Assembly (NCBI GenBank): GCA_001692895.1
Contig: KV748194.1
Location: 1,794,746-1,858,745 of the forward strand
Source: Cenococcum geophilum 1.58
Taxonomy: Eukaryota; Ascomycota; Dothideomycetes; Gloniales; Gloniaceae
DNA: 64,000 bases
Direction: 5' to 3'
Both the position numbers and the translations under genes were made by a program. A model generated the notes under the pieces. It was not told the origin of the DNA and did not search any database. It saw only the letters and a list, made by a program, of their open reading frames with translations. Of this stretch, positions 1 through 8,872 are shown in pieces (the first letter of the stretch is position 1; every line of letters begins with the position of its first letter).

Positions 1-477
1 CTAATAATTAATAAATAAGCTAAAAGCAATAAAGTAGTACTTAATTAATAACCTAGATAAAGGGTTTATCGAGCTAAGTTAAGCCCCTTTTACTTCTCCT
101 ATTCTGTTTATAAAAAAGCCTAATAAAGGCCTTTACTTTTATATTAACTATTAGAAGCTAAATACTATTACTTAAAAGAATTAGTATCCTATTCCTTTAA
201 TTAATAAGACCCTCGCATATCTAAGCTAGGTAAAGATCTTTACTAAACTTAATATCCGTTAAGCTTTCTATCGAATTAGGATAGACCCTATATCTAAAGA
301 TTTAATAACGTTCTATACCTATTATAGTTCCTATAAATATAAAGTTCTTCCTTTTAGACTAATAAACGGACTAGCTATATATTAAAGGTATATAAATAAC
401 GTTCTTTTTTATTATCTAGACGAATTCTATATAGTATACTTAGACGATATTCTTATATACTTAGATTATAAACTTAA
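1..477 (+). pseudogene. Ty3/Gypsy reverse transcriptase fragment (Gypsy-X)
   Basis: Frames read with in-frame TAA/TAG as Gln give a Gypsy reverse transcriptase running off the left edge of the window. In order come a segment like APFTSPILFIKK, then DYRKLN (here NY-stop-KLN), YPIPLI, a KIFTKLNIR-like strand, YKVLPF, and the catalytic YLDD at 437-448, which is intact. The frame ends abruptly at 477, where a Gypsy-1-type LTR begins, so the insertion cut the polyprotein. The 5 bases before the junction are CTTAA; a matching duplication on the far side is not visible because that side was later replaced. Reverse transcriptase would copy element RNA inside virus-like particles. Stops at former Gln codons fit RIP. 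It is too short to assign to one of the other Gypsy families in the window; it is not the same sequence as any of them. Confidence 0.85.
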
Positions 478-898
478 TATAACGAAGCCTTGTAGTAGGA
501 ACTACGGTAAACTTATTAATAGGCTAGGTATATAGGTAAATAAGAAGTTAACAACGTAATAATAACTAGTGGAGTAGTTGCCTAATAGATTAACTCTAAT
601 TATATTCTAAGATTTACTATAAAGAAGAGAACTATCTAGGTAGGAACTGTAGTCCTTTAAATATATAATACTGTGCCTAGGAAATATACTAAATACATTA
701 GTATGTTAGTACGTCGGTACGTTATATTCCTATATTCCTACGTTTCTATATTCTAAACTTATAATATAACTAGCTATATAACTTAGCTACCCCTTATTAT
801 ATAGCTTAATCAGTTTTAATACCTCCTATACTATTTTAACTAACTTATTTATATCTCTTTTTAGTAGTTATACTACTGCTAATATAAGGTCCGTAATA
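478..898 (-). repeat. Diverged LTR of Gypsy-1 type
   Basis: Starts TATAACGAAGCCTTGTAG and ends GGTCCGTAATA, matching the TATAACGGAACC start and GTCCGTAACA end of the 425-bp Gypsy-1 LTRs at 14360, 25886, 39725 and 42167. Length 421 bp. The ends TA...TA are RIP forms of TG...CA. Confidence 0.8.
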
Positions 899-1292
899 CT
901 ATCCCCCTCCTCTTTATCTTTGTCCTTAAAGATATCTCTTATTTTTAAGTTATTTATTAGAGGTATAGCATTCCTATTTTTAATTTAATGACCTTCATTA
1001 TTTTTAATACCTTTTATTAGATCTTTTATATCTAACTATTATAATTAGCTAGTAACGTTTATTCTTTTACTTAGTAAAGTTATACTATCCTATTCTTATT
1101 ACATAGAGAAAAAGCTAGTATATATTATAATCGCGGCTCTATCTAGTTACTAATCTTCTTTTTATGCTAAGTGTATATAAGTAAATATTTAATTATCCTA
1201 TAATATTTAATCTATCTTTAACACTAAATATATACGTTTTATAATTCTTTATAACTGTCTAGTTCCTTATTTAATCTACTATAGGGTTTTAT

Positions 1293-1377
1293 ATATTAGT
1301 AGCGGCTAAAAGGTTAAAGGGTAAGCTAGTTAAGGCCCTAGCTAAAGTCTAACACCGTTTTAATAAAGCATCTTAGG
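1293..1377 (+). pseudogene. Truncated antisense coiled-coil frame of Gypsy-1 type
   Basis: The plus strand reads roughly RLKGKLVKALAKV, then a stop in a Gln position, then HRFNKAS. This aligns with LDSKLSQALAKLKRSYNAE at the start of the matching frames in Gypsy-1a (15206-15544) and Gypsy-1b (26732-27070). It runs antisense to the Gypsy gag-pol genes and lies inside the 3' LTR boundary. The Gypsy-3 insertion at 1378 removes the rest. Function unknown; the pattern of charged residues suggests a helix or coiled coil. Confidence 0.5.
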
Positions 1378-1737
1378 TATTATAGGACACCCCTATAACA
1401 CCTTATATACGTTTACCTGTTTTTACTAACTTAGTAACTAAAGACTAACTACAAAATAGCAACCTAATAGCAATCTGCGGCAATCTAACAGCAACTCGCT
1501 ATATTCTGCCATATTTTACTAAATCCTACTAATTTCTGCCAGGACTACTACCTTAATCCTATTTTACTCTATACATGTATTAACTAAGTAACTAAATCCA
1601 TAATATATACCCTTTCTTCCTATTTTTCTACCTTTTCTCCTTATATAATGTCTTAATCTTATTATATAGTTTATGTATATAGCTTAATAATATCTACTTT
1701 ACTATATATTATTGTTGCTTATACTTACTCCGTAATA
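1378..1737 (+). repeat. 5' LTR of Gypsy-3
   Basis: Begins TATTATAGGACACCCC (TG to TA at the end by RIP) and ends TACTCCGTAATA. It aligns along its length with 6916-7304 and with the partial copies at 7305-7455 and 59580-59995. It includes GCAATCTAACG-like units at about 1470-1495 and ATTCTGCCA/ATTTTACTAA decamer units at about 1500-1545. Confidence 0.85.
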
Positions 1738-1769
1738 CTATATTACATTAACTTTATATACCACCTCTA

Positions 1770-2960
1770 AAATATAAAACGACCCTAAAGCCCCTATAAC
1801 AGCCGCCGGTATTATATTTATATCTTAAGAATAACTAGTAGAGATATAGAAGTCTTTTATAGACGCCCTTATATAAAACTAAGCTACTTTAAATTAATAA
1901 TAAGCTAAATAAGAAGTATAATACTAGTAACTAATTAAGGACCTCTAAGAAGAAATCCGCACTCTTATAATGCCTATATTAGGGCCTTAAGACTAAATAC
2001 TATCTTTAGAGATAAATATATAGAATATAAGCCCTAAACCTATAATAGCTATTTACCCTAAACTAACTACTATATTATAATAATCTAAATAATTACCTAA
2101 CCCTCTAGTATTTATTAGTAAATGGTAAAAGCTCTAATTATTTCTAAGCTAGCTTAAGAATAAGCTAACTAGTAACGCTAAATATTACCTAACTAAAGCT
2201 AACCGACTCTATTACGCCCTAAGTTAACTAGAAGGAGAGGCAGCTAACTTTATTAAACCCCTTTAACTAAACTTAGTATAAAGCCTAGTTATACTTCTTA
2301 AAGCTATATATAGTAACCTAAACTACTAAGCTACTGCTTAGAGGAAAATAAACTGTATAGCTTAAGGAATAAAAAGTTTCCTAGTATACTTCTCCGAATT
2401 TAACCGTTACGTAAAGGAAACTAGCTAAAATAACTTTATACTAGTTAACAGTCTTATTAAATCCCTAAGCCTTAAACTAAAAACCTCCCTAATAGGCGTA
2501 GACCTACTAGAAGCCCTTAATACCTACGTAAATATTATTAATAAACGATATAATAATATACTATGCTTAATACCAAAATATGCTCCTTAATATAAGATAA
2601 TAGCTCTATAAACGTCTACTAAGTTATCTTAGCTTAAGCACCCTAACGCTATAGATATTAACACTATGACCCTAAAATACGCCCTACTAGAGTCCTTTAA
2701 ATAAGAATAATATATTAAGCTAGGCCTCTGCTTTAAATATAAAAGTAACTCCTACCTCTTTAACTACTACTCTATCCCTATACCTAAACACAATTTATAA
2801 ACGGTTAATACTAGTAACTATTTACCGTATTAATCTTTCGGTTACTATCCCTAATCTTTGCCTAGTTCTAGCCCTATATTTAGTAAGCACAACTTATAAG
2901 GGCGAAGCTATAACTAACGTCCTATAGGAACCCCTTCCTACTTACTACTAAAAGGTACGT
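1770..2960 (+). pseudogene. gag: gag of Gypsy-3
   Basis: A RIP-damaged Gag polyprotein frame, the capsid-nucleocapsid precursor that packages element RNA. The middle reads as a retrotransposon Gag (for example KYYLTKANRLYYALSQ and EGEAANFIKPL, then KSFLVYFSEFNRYVKE, reading stops as Gln). A nucleocapsid zinc knuckle of the form CX2CX4HX4C is recognisable at 2729-2770, but its second Cys, its His and its last Cys all read Tyr (TGC or CAC to TAC/TAT), so it could not bind zinc. The start codon is not certain: an ATG-like start near 1770 is plausible, shortly after the LTR and the primer-binding region. About half the Gln codons are now stops. It is followed directly by the protease and reverse transcriptase. 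Confidence 0.75.
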
Positions 2961-2969
2961 TTTAAAGTT

Positions 2970-3640
2970 AAGTTGCTTTCTAGAATGGCTCTACCTTAGA
3001 ATCTTATTAAATGCTTTAAATATTATAAACTCTAGCTCTTAGGATTATAGTATAAACCGTTAACTATTATCTTTAGTAGAATAATTAATAGGTTAATGCT
3101 TAAGTCCTAATTAATACAGAAGCTAGTAGTATAGGATATATTAATAAGATCTTTGTGTAAAATAATAGTTTTACCCTAATCCCCCTTAACTAGTATATTA
3201 ACGTATTTAGATTTAATAGTAAACGCATGGTCTTAGGCTAAATTACCTATATAGTATACCTAAAACTCTAATACCTAAACCACAAAGAACTAATTAGGCT
3301 TTTTGTTACTACCCTAGGCTACCTAATAATTCTTAAATAACCCTAGATAAAGCTATATAAGGTAACTATTAATTAGGACAACCTTAAGCTTTTATTTACC
3401 CCCCCTCCCGTTGTAAGTAGAAGTGCCTTATAACTTACTACTTTAGCCCTAAACTAAAATCTAGGAAATCTACTAAGATTTGCTAGCCTAAGATTTCTAC
3501 TAATATCTACTCTACGCCTAAGGAATCCACTAGATTTTACTAGTATAGGAATTCTACCAAATTCTACTAACATAAGAATTCTACTAATATCCACTAAAGA
3601 TCCGAAATTTTTATTAAATTCTATAAGTTATTACTAAGTA
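2970..3640 (+). pseudogene. Protease region and linker of Gypsy-3
   Basis: Between gag and reverse transcriptase the frame continues as a retroviral-type aspartic protease region (segments such as YIVYLKLQYLNHKELIRLFV near 3240-3310), which would cut the Gag-Pol precursor. I cannot see an intact D-T/S-G active site. It passes into a low-complexity linker at 3466-3620 built from the same decamer motif (ATTCTACTAA-like) that forms arrays in the LTRs of this and other elements. The protease assignment rests mainly on position; the linker is seen directly. Confidence 0.5.
3466..3620 (+). repeat. Decamer-type repeat inside the Gypsy-3 coding linker
   Basis: Repeated units like GATTTCTACTAAT, GAATTCTACCAA and GAATTCTACTAAT recur at irregular spacing of about 10-30 bases in the protease/RT linker. 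They translate to Ser/Thr/Asn/Lys-rich peptide such as NSTKFY and NSTNIH. The same decamer occurs outside genes in several unrelated elements of the window. Confidence 0.6.
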
Positions 3641-3989
3641 CTATACCGCCCCAAACTAAGTAGAAGCTTAAGCTTAGTATATAAAACTACTAGAAGAACT
3701 GGTACCCTATGATACAAAGAATACTTAAAAAACCTAAACCTAAACTTAAATAAGAAACTATAGACGATCTAAGCGAGCTCAGTACCCTAAATATCTGTAT
3801 AATTAGAGCTACTCCGTTAATATAACTTGTTAAAAACCCTAAATATACAATCTTTACTATTACTATAGCTAATATTAAGAAGGCCTTAGTACTAAAAAAG
3901 CATACTAACCCTACTATAAAGGTACTAGTAGAGTACTATAACTGCCTAGAGGTATTCTTATAGAAGGAAGCCAATAAGCTACTAAAATA

Positions 3990-4720
3990 CCAACCGTATA
4001 ATTATAAGATTGTACTTAAAGAAGGGAAGCAGCCTAGATTTAGACCCCTATATAGGATATTTTAAAATAAACTTTAAGTGTTATAGAAGTACCTAGACAA
4101 GAACCTAAGTAAAGGATTTATTAGAGTAAGCTCTTTACCTATAGCCGTATTAATAATCTTTATTAAGAAACTAGGCAATAGACTATAATTCTGCGTAGAC
4201 TACTAAGCTTTTAATACCGTTACCGTTAAGAACTAATATCTAATCCTATTAATATAAAAGATGCTAAACTAACTAAGTAAGGCTCGCTTTTACATAAAGC
4301 TTAATATTATCTTTGTATTTAACTGCCTTTATATTATAAAAGGAGATAAATAGCTTACTGCATTTATACCTAATATGGATTATTTAAGTACTTAGTAATA
4401 CCCTTTAGCCTCGCAAACGCTCTAAGCTTGTTTTAATATTATATAAATAATACTCTACGTCCCTACGTCCCTACCTAGATATCTTCTGTACTACTTATAT
4501 TAATAACATCTTAATATATAGTAATAACCTAACTAAATACCGGAAATATGTTGATTTTATTTTATAAGCTCTATAAGGAGCTCGTTTATAATTAAATATA
4601 AATAAATGCAAATTTTGTAAAATAGAAGTCCTATACCTTAGGCTTCTTATTTCTATAAATAGCGTATAAATAGACCTAAAGAAAGTTAAAGTAATTATAA
4701 ATTAGTAAGAAATTAAGAAC
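3990..4720 (+). pseudogene. pol: Reverse transcriptase of Gypsy-3
   Basis: Gypsy reverse transcriptase, reading stops as Gln: FIRVSSLPIAVLIIFIKK, FCVDYQAFNTVTVKN, a KARFYIKLNIIFVFN palm strand, YEYLVMPFSLANA, and the catalytic box as YINNILIY at 4495-4518. The YxDD aspartates are both Asn (GAC/GAT to AAT/AAC), so it could not polymerise. An 8-bp tandem duplication of CTACGTCC near 4455-4472 also shifts the frame just upstream of the catalytic box. The following segment contains VLYLRLLIS and VIINQQEIKNIKDIRAFIGFANFYQRFI, the usual connection to RNase H. RIP explains the stops and the D-to-N changes; the 8-bp duplication is a separate slippage-type event. Confidence 0.85.
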
Positions 4721-4779
4721 ATTAAGGATATAAGAGCCTTTATAGGATTTGCTAATTTCTACCAACGGTTTATTAATAA

Positions 4780-5250
4780 CTTCTCCGCCCTAGTTTTACC
4801 CCTTATAGCTTTAACCTAAAAGGATAAAGCCTTTATTTTTAATAAGGAATATAAGAAGGCCTTTACTTATTTAGAGGTTATATTTACTACTATACCTATA
4901 CTTTAACACTTTAACCTAAAATAAATAAGTGTTATAGAAGCCGACTTATTAGATTACGTTACTAAAGGCATTCTGTCTTAATATAATAAAGAAGGAGTAT
5001 TACACCCCGTAGTCTACTTCTTAAAGTAACTAAACCCTACTAAATATAATTATAAGATCTACGATAAAGAATTATTAGCTATTATTAAATGCTTTAAGTA
5101 ATAGTAACCTAAGCTAGAAAGCGCCAGATTTTTAATTAAGGTCCTTAGCGACTATAAGAACCTATAGTACTTTATAACCATAAAATAGCTAAGTTATTAA
5201 TAGGCTTACTAGTTAGAATATCTATCTTATTTCTAATTCTTAACTATATA
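4780..5250 (+). pseudogene. pol: RNase H of Gypsy-3
   Basis: Continues the pol frame: LKQISVIEADLLDYVTKGIL (family form DASDYAxGAIL), HPVVYFLK, YKIYDKELLAII and the KVLSDYKNL segment (usually HTDHKNL), then QLEYLSYFQFLTIYRLG (usually FEIxYRPG). RNase H degrades the RNA strand during reverse transcription. Several stops at Gln positions. The tail passes into the integrase N-terminal region. Confidence 0.8.
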
Positions 5251-5559
5251 CCGCCTAGGCGTTTAAGGTTAAAAGCCTAATACCCTAACCTAATACTTAT
5301 AAGACGCGCCAGCCCTAAAAGAAGCACGCTCTTACTAAAATTAAACCCTACTTTATCCTAAACTATTTAACCCTCCTACTAAAAACCTTATAGTATACGT
5401 CCTTAAAATAACAAATTAATTAATTAAATAGATTATAATTAACGAATACCTAAATAACGAGTTTATTTAAGAGACGCTTAAGCTAATATAAGATAGCATT
5501 AAACGCTCTAAAAAGATTTCTCTAAATAAATATAAAGCCCGCGGAAATTACTTATACTA

Positions 5560-6330
5560 CTAAAACCGCTTAATTATACCTAACTATAATAAACTTAAGC
5601 TTAAGCTTCTTAAATACGTATATAATTTACTAGTAGCCGGCTACCTAGGCTAAGGGAAAACCCTAGAGCTACTCTAATAAGAGTACTATTAGCCGAATAT
5701 ATATAATATAATATAAAGGTATATTTCTAGCTGCTATGTCTGCTAACGAGCTAAAGCTTTATATAAGATGTATAACGGCCTTCTAAAGCCACTACCTGTT
5801 CTAAACTAAAGATAGAAGAATATTTTAATTAACTTTATCACTAATCTCCCTATAAGTAAAGGCTATATAAATATTATAGTAGTTATAAACCAACTATTTA
5901 AGATAAGACACTTAATCGCCTGCCCCAATATATTAACACCTATTATCGCCTAACTATTCCTAGATTATATATAGAAACTCTATAAACTTTCTAAAATAAT
6001 TATCTCCAATAAAGGCAGCTAGTTTATCTCTATATTTTAGAAAAAACTAACCACCTAACTCCGTATTAAAGTACTGCTATTTATTATATATTATCCGAAA
6101 ATAGACGGTTAAATAGAATATGTAAATGCTATAATAGAATAGTATATCTAGATATACACGTTATATTTATAAGATAACTAGATTAACTAGCTTATATTTA
6201 CTAAGTTTACTATAAATAATTCTATCTTAGAAACTATAAAGGTCTCCCTATTTCTGGTTAATTACGGCTAGTATCTATAAATGGGGTTTAAACCCTTTAG
6301 TAATATTCCTCGCCCTACTTATTACGCCTT
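5560..6330 (+). pseudogene. pol: Integrase of Gypsy-3
   Basis: The zinc-binding HHCC domain is seen as YVYNLLVAGYLGQGKTLELL (both His read Tyr) followed by SCYVCQRAKA at about 5727-5750, where both Cys survive. The catalytic core follows: INFITNLPISKGYINIIVVI, where the first Asp of the DDE triad reads Asn (VVINQLFK); then IISNKGSQFISIF, where the second Asp also reads Asn; then DGQIEYVNAIIEQYI, where the Glu is kept. The enzyme would insert element cDNA into chromatin. Two of three catalytic residues are gone through RIP-type changes. Confidence 0.83.
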
Positions 6331-6539
6331 ATAAGTTATAAAAGTAAATAAATTTATAGAGAAGATAAAGGAACTATAATAATTCCTTACTAATAAAATA
6401 ATATAGGCCCAATTTATCTATAAAGCTATAGTAAATAAGAAATAAACCCTAGCACCAGCTTACTGAATTTGTAACTCTATTTAGCTAAATATAAGAAATC
6501 TAAATATAAAATAACCTGCTAAAAAACTTAATTAGAAGA

Positions 6540-6895
6540 ACGCTGGCCCTTATAAGGTTAAGAAGGTTATCTCCTCTTACGCCTACTAACTAAAGCTCCC
6601 TAATACTATTAAAATCCACCCCATATTTTATATATTAGTCCTTTACCCTACTACCCCTATATTAGATGCCCTGCCTAAATAGATATAAGACCCTCCCCTA
6701 TTAGTTAAAGTAGATAGCAAAAATAAGTACTTTATTAAAAGAATGAATAATATTAAGTATAATAAGCAGAAATGCTAATATATATACCTTATAAAATGGA
6801 GAGGCTTTATTAAGCCCTTATAGGAACCTGTTAACTCTATAGAAGACTTTTATAAACTCTACTTAGAACTACTATAGCTCTACCTCGCAAAAGCT
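6540..6895 (+). pseudogene. pol: Integrase C-terminal tail and chromodomain of Gypsy-3
   Basis: After a GPYKVKKV segment (typical end of the integrase SH3-like domain) comes IHPIFYILVLYP (usually HPVFHVSLLKP) and then a chromodomain: YFIKRMNNIKYNKQKCQYIYL, then IKQRGFIKPL and PVNSIEDFYKLYLE (usual form VKWRGY..PTWEP..NL..A...L..F). In chromoviruses this domain is thought to steer integration to heterochromatin marked by histone methylation. That fits the heterochromatin-like surroundings, but targeting here is inference. Confidence 0.75.
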
Positions 6896-6902
6896 TAAGT
6901 TT

Positions 6903-6915
6903 AAAGGGGGGGTAT
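6903..6915 (+). other. Polypurine tract of Gypsy-3
   Basis: AAAGGGGGGG just before the 3' LTR start at 6916, the primer site for plus-strand DNA synthesis. Its place and strand confirm that Gypsy-3 lies on the plus strand. Confidence 0.8.
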
Positions 6916-7304
6916 TATTATAGGATACCCCCGTAATACCTTATACACATCTACCTATTTCTACTAACTTAGCAGTTAAAGACCGACTATAAGACCGCAA
7001 TTTACTGCAATCTATAGCAATTTAACGGCAATCTGCCGTATTCTACTATATTCCATTAAGTTCCACTAAGTTTTACTAAGTTTTACTAAATCCTACTAAG
7101 TTCTGCTAAGACTACTACCTAAATCCTATTCTACTCTATGCACGTATTAACTAAGTAACTAAGTCTATAATATATACCCTTTCTTCCCGTTTTCCTACCT
7201 TCTTTTCTTACGTAACGTTTTAATCTTATTATATAGTTTATATATATAGCTTAATAATATCTACTTTGCTATATATTATTGTCGCTTATACTTGCTCTAT
7301 AATA
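6916..7304 (+). repeat. 3' LTR of Gypsy-3
   Basis: Begins TATTATAGGATACCCC and ends near CTCTATAATA. It aligns with 1378-1737 but carries an expanded array of ATTCCATTAAG/TTTTACTAAG units at about 7030-7100, which makes it about 30 bp longer. The exact right end is blurred because another LTR copy starts there. Confidence 0.8.
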
Positions 7305-7455
7305 GATACCCCTATAATACCTTATACACGTCTACCTATTTCTACTAACTTAGCAACTAAAGACTAACTATAAGACGGCAATTTAATAGTAATCTGCGGT
7401 AATCTAATGGCAACCTACCGCATTCTGCTATATTCTACTAAGTTTTACTAGGTTT
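7305..7455 (+). repeat. Partial second LTR of Gypsy-3 family, abutting the first
   Basis: GATACCCCTATAATACCTTA and the following 150 bases repeat the first half of the Gypsy-3 LTR, lacking its first few bases, and stop after the decamer units TATTCTACTAAGTTTTACTA. The two LTR copies sit head to tail with no internal region between them. Confidence 0.7.
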
Positions 7456-7466
7456 AAGCCTCTATT

Positions 7467-7471
7467 TAGCC
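7467..7471. repeat. Left TSD of Copia-1 (TAGCC)
   Basis: TAGCC directly before the 5' LTR; its partner CAGCC is at 61456-61460. The single difference is a C/T transition as made by RIP. Confidence 0.65.
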
Positions 7472-8689
7472 TAACAATGGTTTTAAAAAAGTCCTTTACA
7501 TACGTCTACACGCGTTTCCTGCTTACATAAGCAGACTCCTTTAGTTCGGTCTCCGCAGTAACTACTTCGGTATCCGTAGATATAGGCCTATATTAAGGCC
7601 TATATTCCTTATAGTTAGATTCTATAGATTTATTCATTTATTCTAATATTAATAATAATAATAAATTCAATTTACCGTCCGACCCGGTCCCCCTAATGGG
7701 TCCACGCAGACTAATTCCTATGGTAAAAACTTAATATACACACTGAGAAAAACCTATTTTTTAGGTAAATAAAAAACCCCTAAGGGAAACGTAAGAGGTA
7801 ATACTTCTAGATAGCATTTGTACTATATTAACGGGGGGAAAAACACCGTTAGGTTACTGCTCAGAGACCCCTAAGGAAGGTGTCTTAAATGCCTGTCTTG
7901 CCCTATCTGCCTTTTAAACCACTTTCCCTATCTATTATTGCCTATATAGAATTATATACCTACCTTTCCCCTACTCCGCCCTATATGCATATATATATGC
8001 TACTTATAGCTTCCCTACTTGCAGCATAATCCAATCTTATTATTATACCTTCTAGTATAATCTACTGCCCTCCTATATAATGCATTTATATCTAGTCCTA
8101 TATAATCTTTTTTTAAAACCAAAACAACGGGATAGTAATTGGTGCTAGGTGTCTTTTCCTAGGGCCCCAACCTAGGTCCTTTATAATATAAAGGAGGACA
8201 TATACCGCGTGCGGTAGGTCTAAGCTATTAAGTAATAATAAAGGCGGGTGGATAAGAGGCCTTAAAAGGCAATAGACGAGAGGCTTTTAGAAGGTAGGTA
8301 GATAAAGAGGCTTATTACGGGCTTTAGCCTATAAGGCGTACGTATATACTATATAGGGTCGTGTAGTATGGCGTACCATACTATATAGAAGGAGAACGCT
8401 GATTTAGATGCTGTGATTTAAGCAGGTCGACCGTATATAAAGACGAGTTAGTCGTGTTCCTAAGGCCTTGTTAGGGCTTACCCTCCCAATAGAAACTTCT
8501 TTCTTCGCGATTACCCGTCGCAGCGCCAGCGGTGCGCAGCCATACGGACGTCTCTGCGTTTGCTCTAGTAGTCTATTGACACGATCCTAATGGAACATTA
8601 ATAGTACTGCCAGGTTCCCGGGCTCCACCGCGTGGAGGTGCAGAGGCCGATTTCATGAAGCCCTTATTCTAATATTATTTAGTTCATTA
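7472..8689 (+). repeat. 5' LTR of Copia-1, interrupted
   Basis: Starts TAACAATGGTTTTAAAA and aligns with the 3' LTR at 61256-61455 (shared core: ACGCGTTTCCTGCTTA, then TTAGTTCGGTCTCCGCAGTA). The own sequence is 7472-7651 plus 8678-8689 (192 bp against 200 bp in the 3' copy, which has a longer TTTA run). It is split by a 1-kb insertion that duplicated 14 bp of the LTR. Confidence 0.8.
7652..8663. mobile_element. About 1-kb unclassified insertion in the Copia-1 5' LTR with a 14-bp TSD
   Basis: Flanked by an exact 14-bp direct repeat, TTATTCTAATATTA, at 7638-7651 and 8664-8677, which is single-copy in the intact 3' LTR. Such a long duplication is typical of target-primed insertion by LINE- or SINE-type elements and not of LTR or DNA transposons. 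The left end begins with (ATA)4-like repeats, which could be the simple-repeat tail of an element lying on the minus strand. No recognisable protein frame and no clear Pol III A/B boxes. It contains hairpin-prone stretches (GTCCTTTATAATATAAAGGA near 8175; AGTATGG/CCATACT near 8367-8384). It is visibly richer in G+C near its right end (8500-8650) and less altered by RIP than the neighbours. Family not recognised. Confidence 0.6.
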
Positions 8690-8704
8690 GGTTATAAGCA
8701 CTCA
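8690..8704 (+). other. Probable primer-binding site of Copia-1
   Basis: GGTTATAAGCACTC follows the 5' LTR directly, where the tRNA primer pairs. It resembles a RIP-altered GGTTATCAGAGC-type Copia site. The tRNA identity is not established. Confidence 0.45.
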
Positions 8705-8821
8705 TTACTACCAAGCTACGACGTTAAAAGATTAATACCTTACTATAGGTTGCATTAAGGGTTACCACACCCGTGCTAGGTCATTTCTTACTACTCTGCA
8801 TCATTTCTTATTATTAAATTA

Positions 8822-8869
8822 ACGCGTTAAGTTCGTGTATTTACGCGTCAAATTAATTTATTTACGCGT
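8822..8869 (+). promoter_or_regulatory. Three ACGCGT boxes at exact 21-bp spacing before gag of Copia-1
   Basis: ACGCGT occurs at 8822, 8843 and 8864, each 21 bp apart (two helical turns), inside a degenerate 21-bp tandem repeat ending 3 bases before the gag ATG. ACGCGT is the core of the MluI cell-cycle box bound by MBF in yeast. A regulatory role is inference. Copia-2 has three ACGCGT sites at the same place in its leader. Confidence 0.45.
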
Positions 8870-8872
8870 TAC

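Larger units (their letters stand above)
478..1377 (-). mobile_element. Diverged Gypsy-1-family relic, 3' end only
   Basis: This stretch aligns by eye with the 3' end of Gypsy-1a and Gypsy-1b, read on the minus strand: a 421-bp LTR, a pyrimidine-rich tract that is the polypurine tract on the minus strand (about 899-920), then roughly 450 bases of the 3' internal region. It is clearly more diverged than the two longer copies. It is cut at 1378 by the 5' LTR of Gypsy-3, and I do not find its continuation on the far side. It carries the start of the conserved antisense frame described separately. Confidence 0.75.
1378..7304 (+). mobile_element. Gypsy-3, full-length chromodomain Ty3/Gypsy retrotransposon (RIP-inactivated)
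   Basis: A complete element on the plus strand: 5' LTR, gag with zinc knuckle, protease region, reverse transcriptase, RNase H, integrase, C-terminal chromodomain, polypurine tract and 3' LTR. The order RT-RNase H-integrase is that of Ty3/Gypsy, and the terminal chromodomain places it among chromoviruses. LTRs are about 360 and 389 bp; the difference lies in an expanded decamer array inside the 3' LTR. No clean TSD is seen (TTAGG before, GATAC after), probably because a second partial LTR of the same family abuts the 3' end. Reading frames carry many stops, nearly all TAA/TAG at Gln positions. Confidence 0.88.

Noticed and set aside
7652-8663. tRNA-derived SINE
   Set aside because: The long TSD fits, but no clear A and B boxes or tRNA-like head could be found on either strand, so the class is left open.
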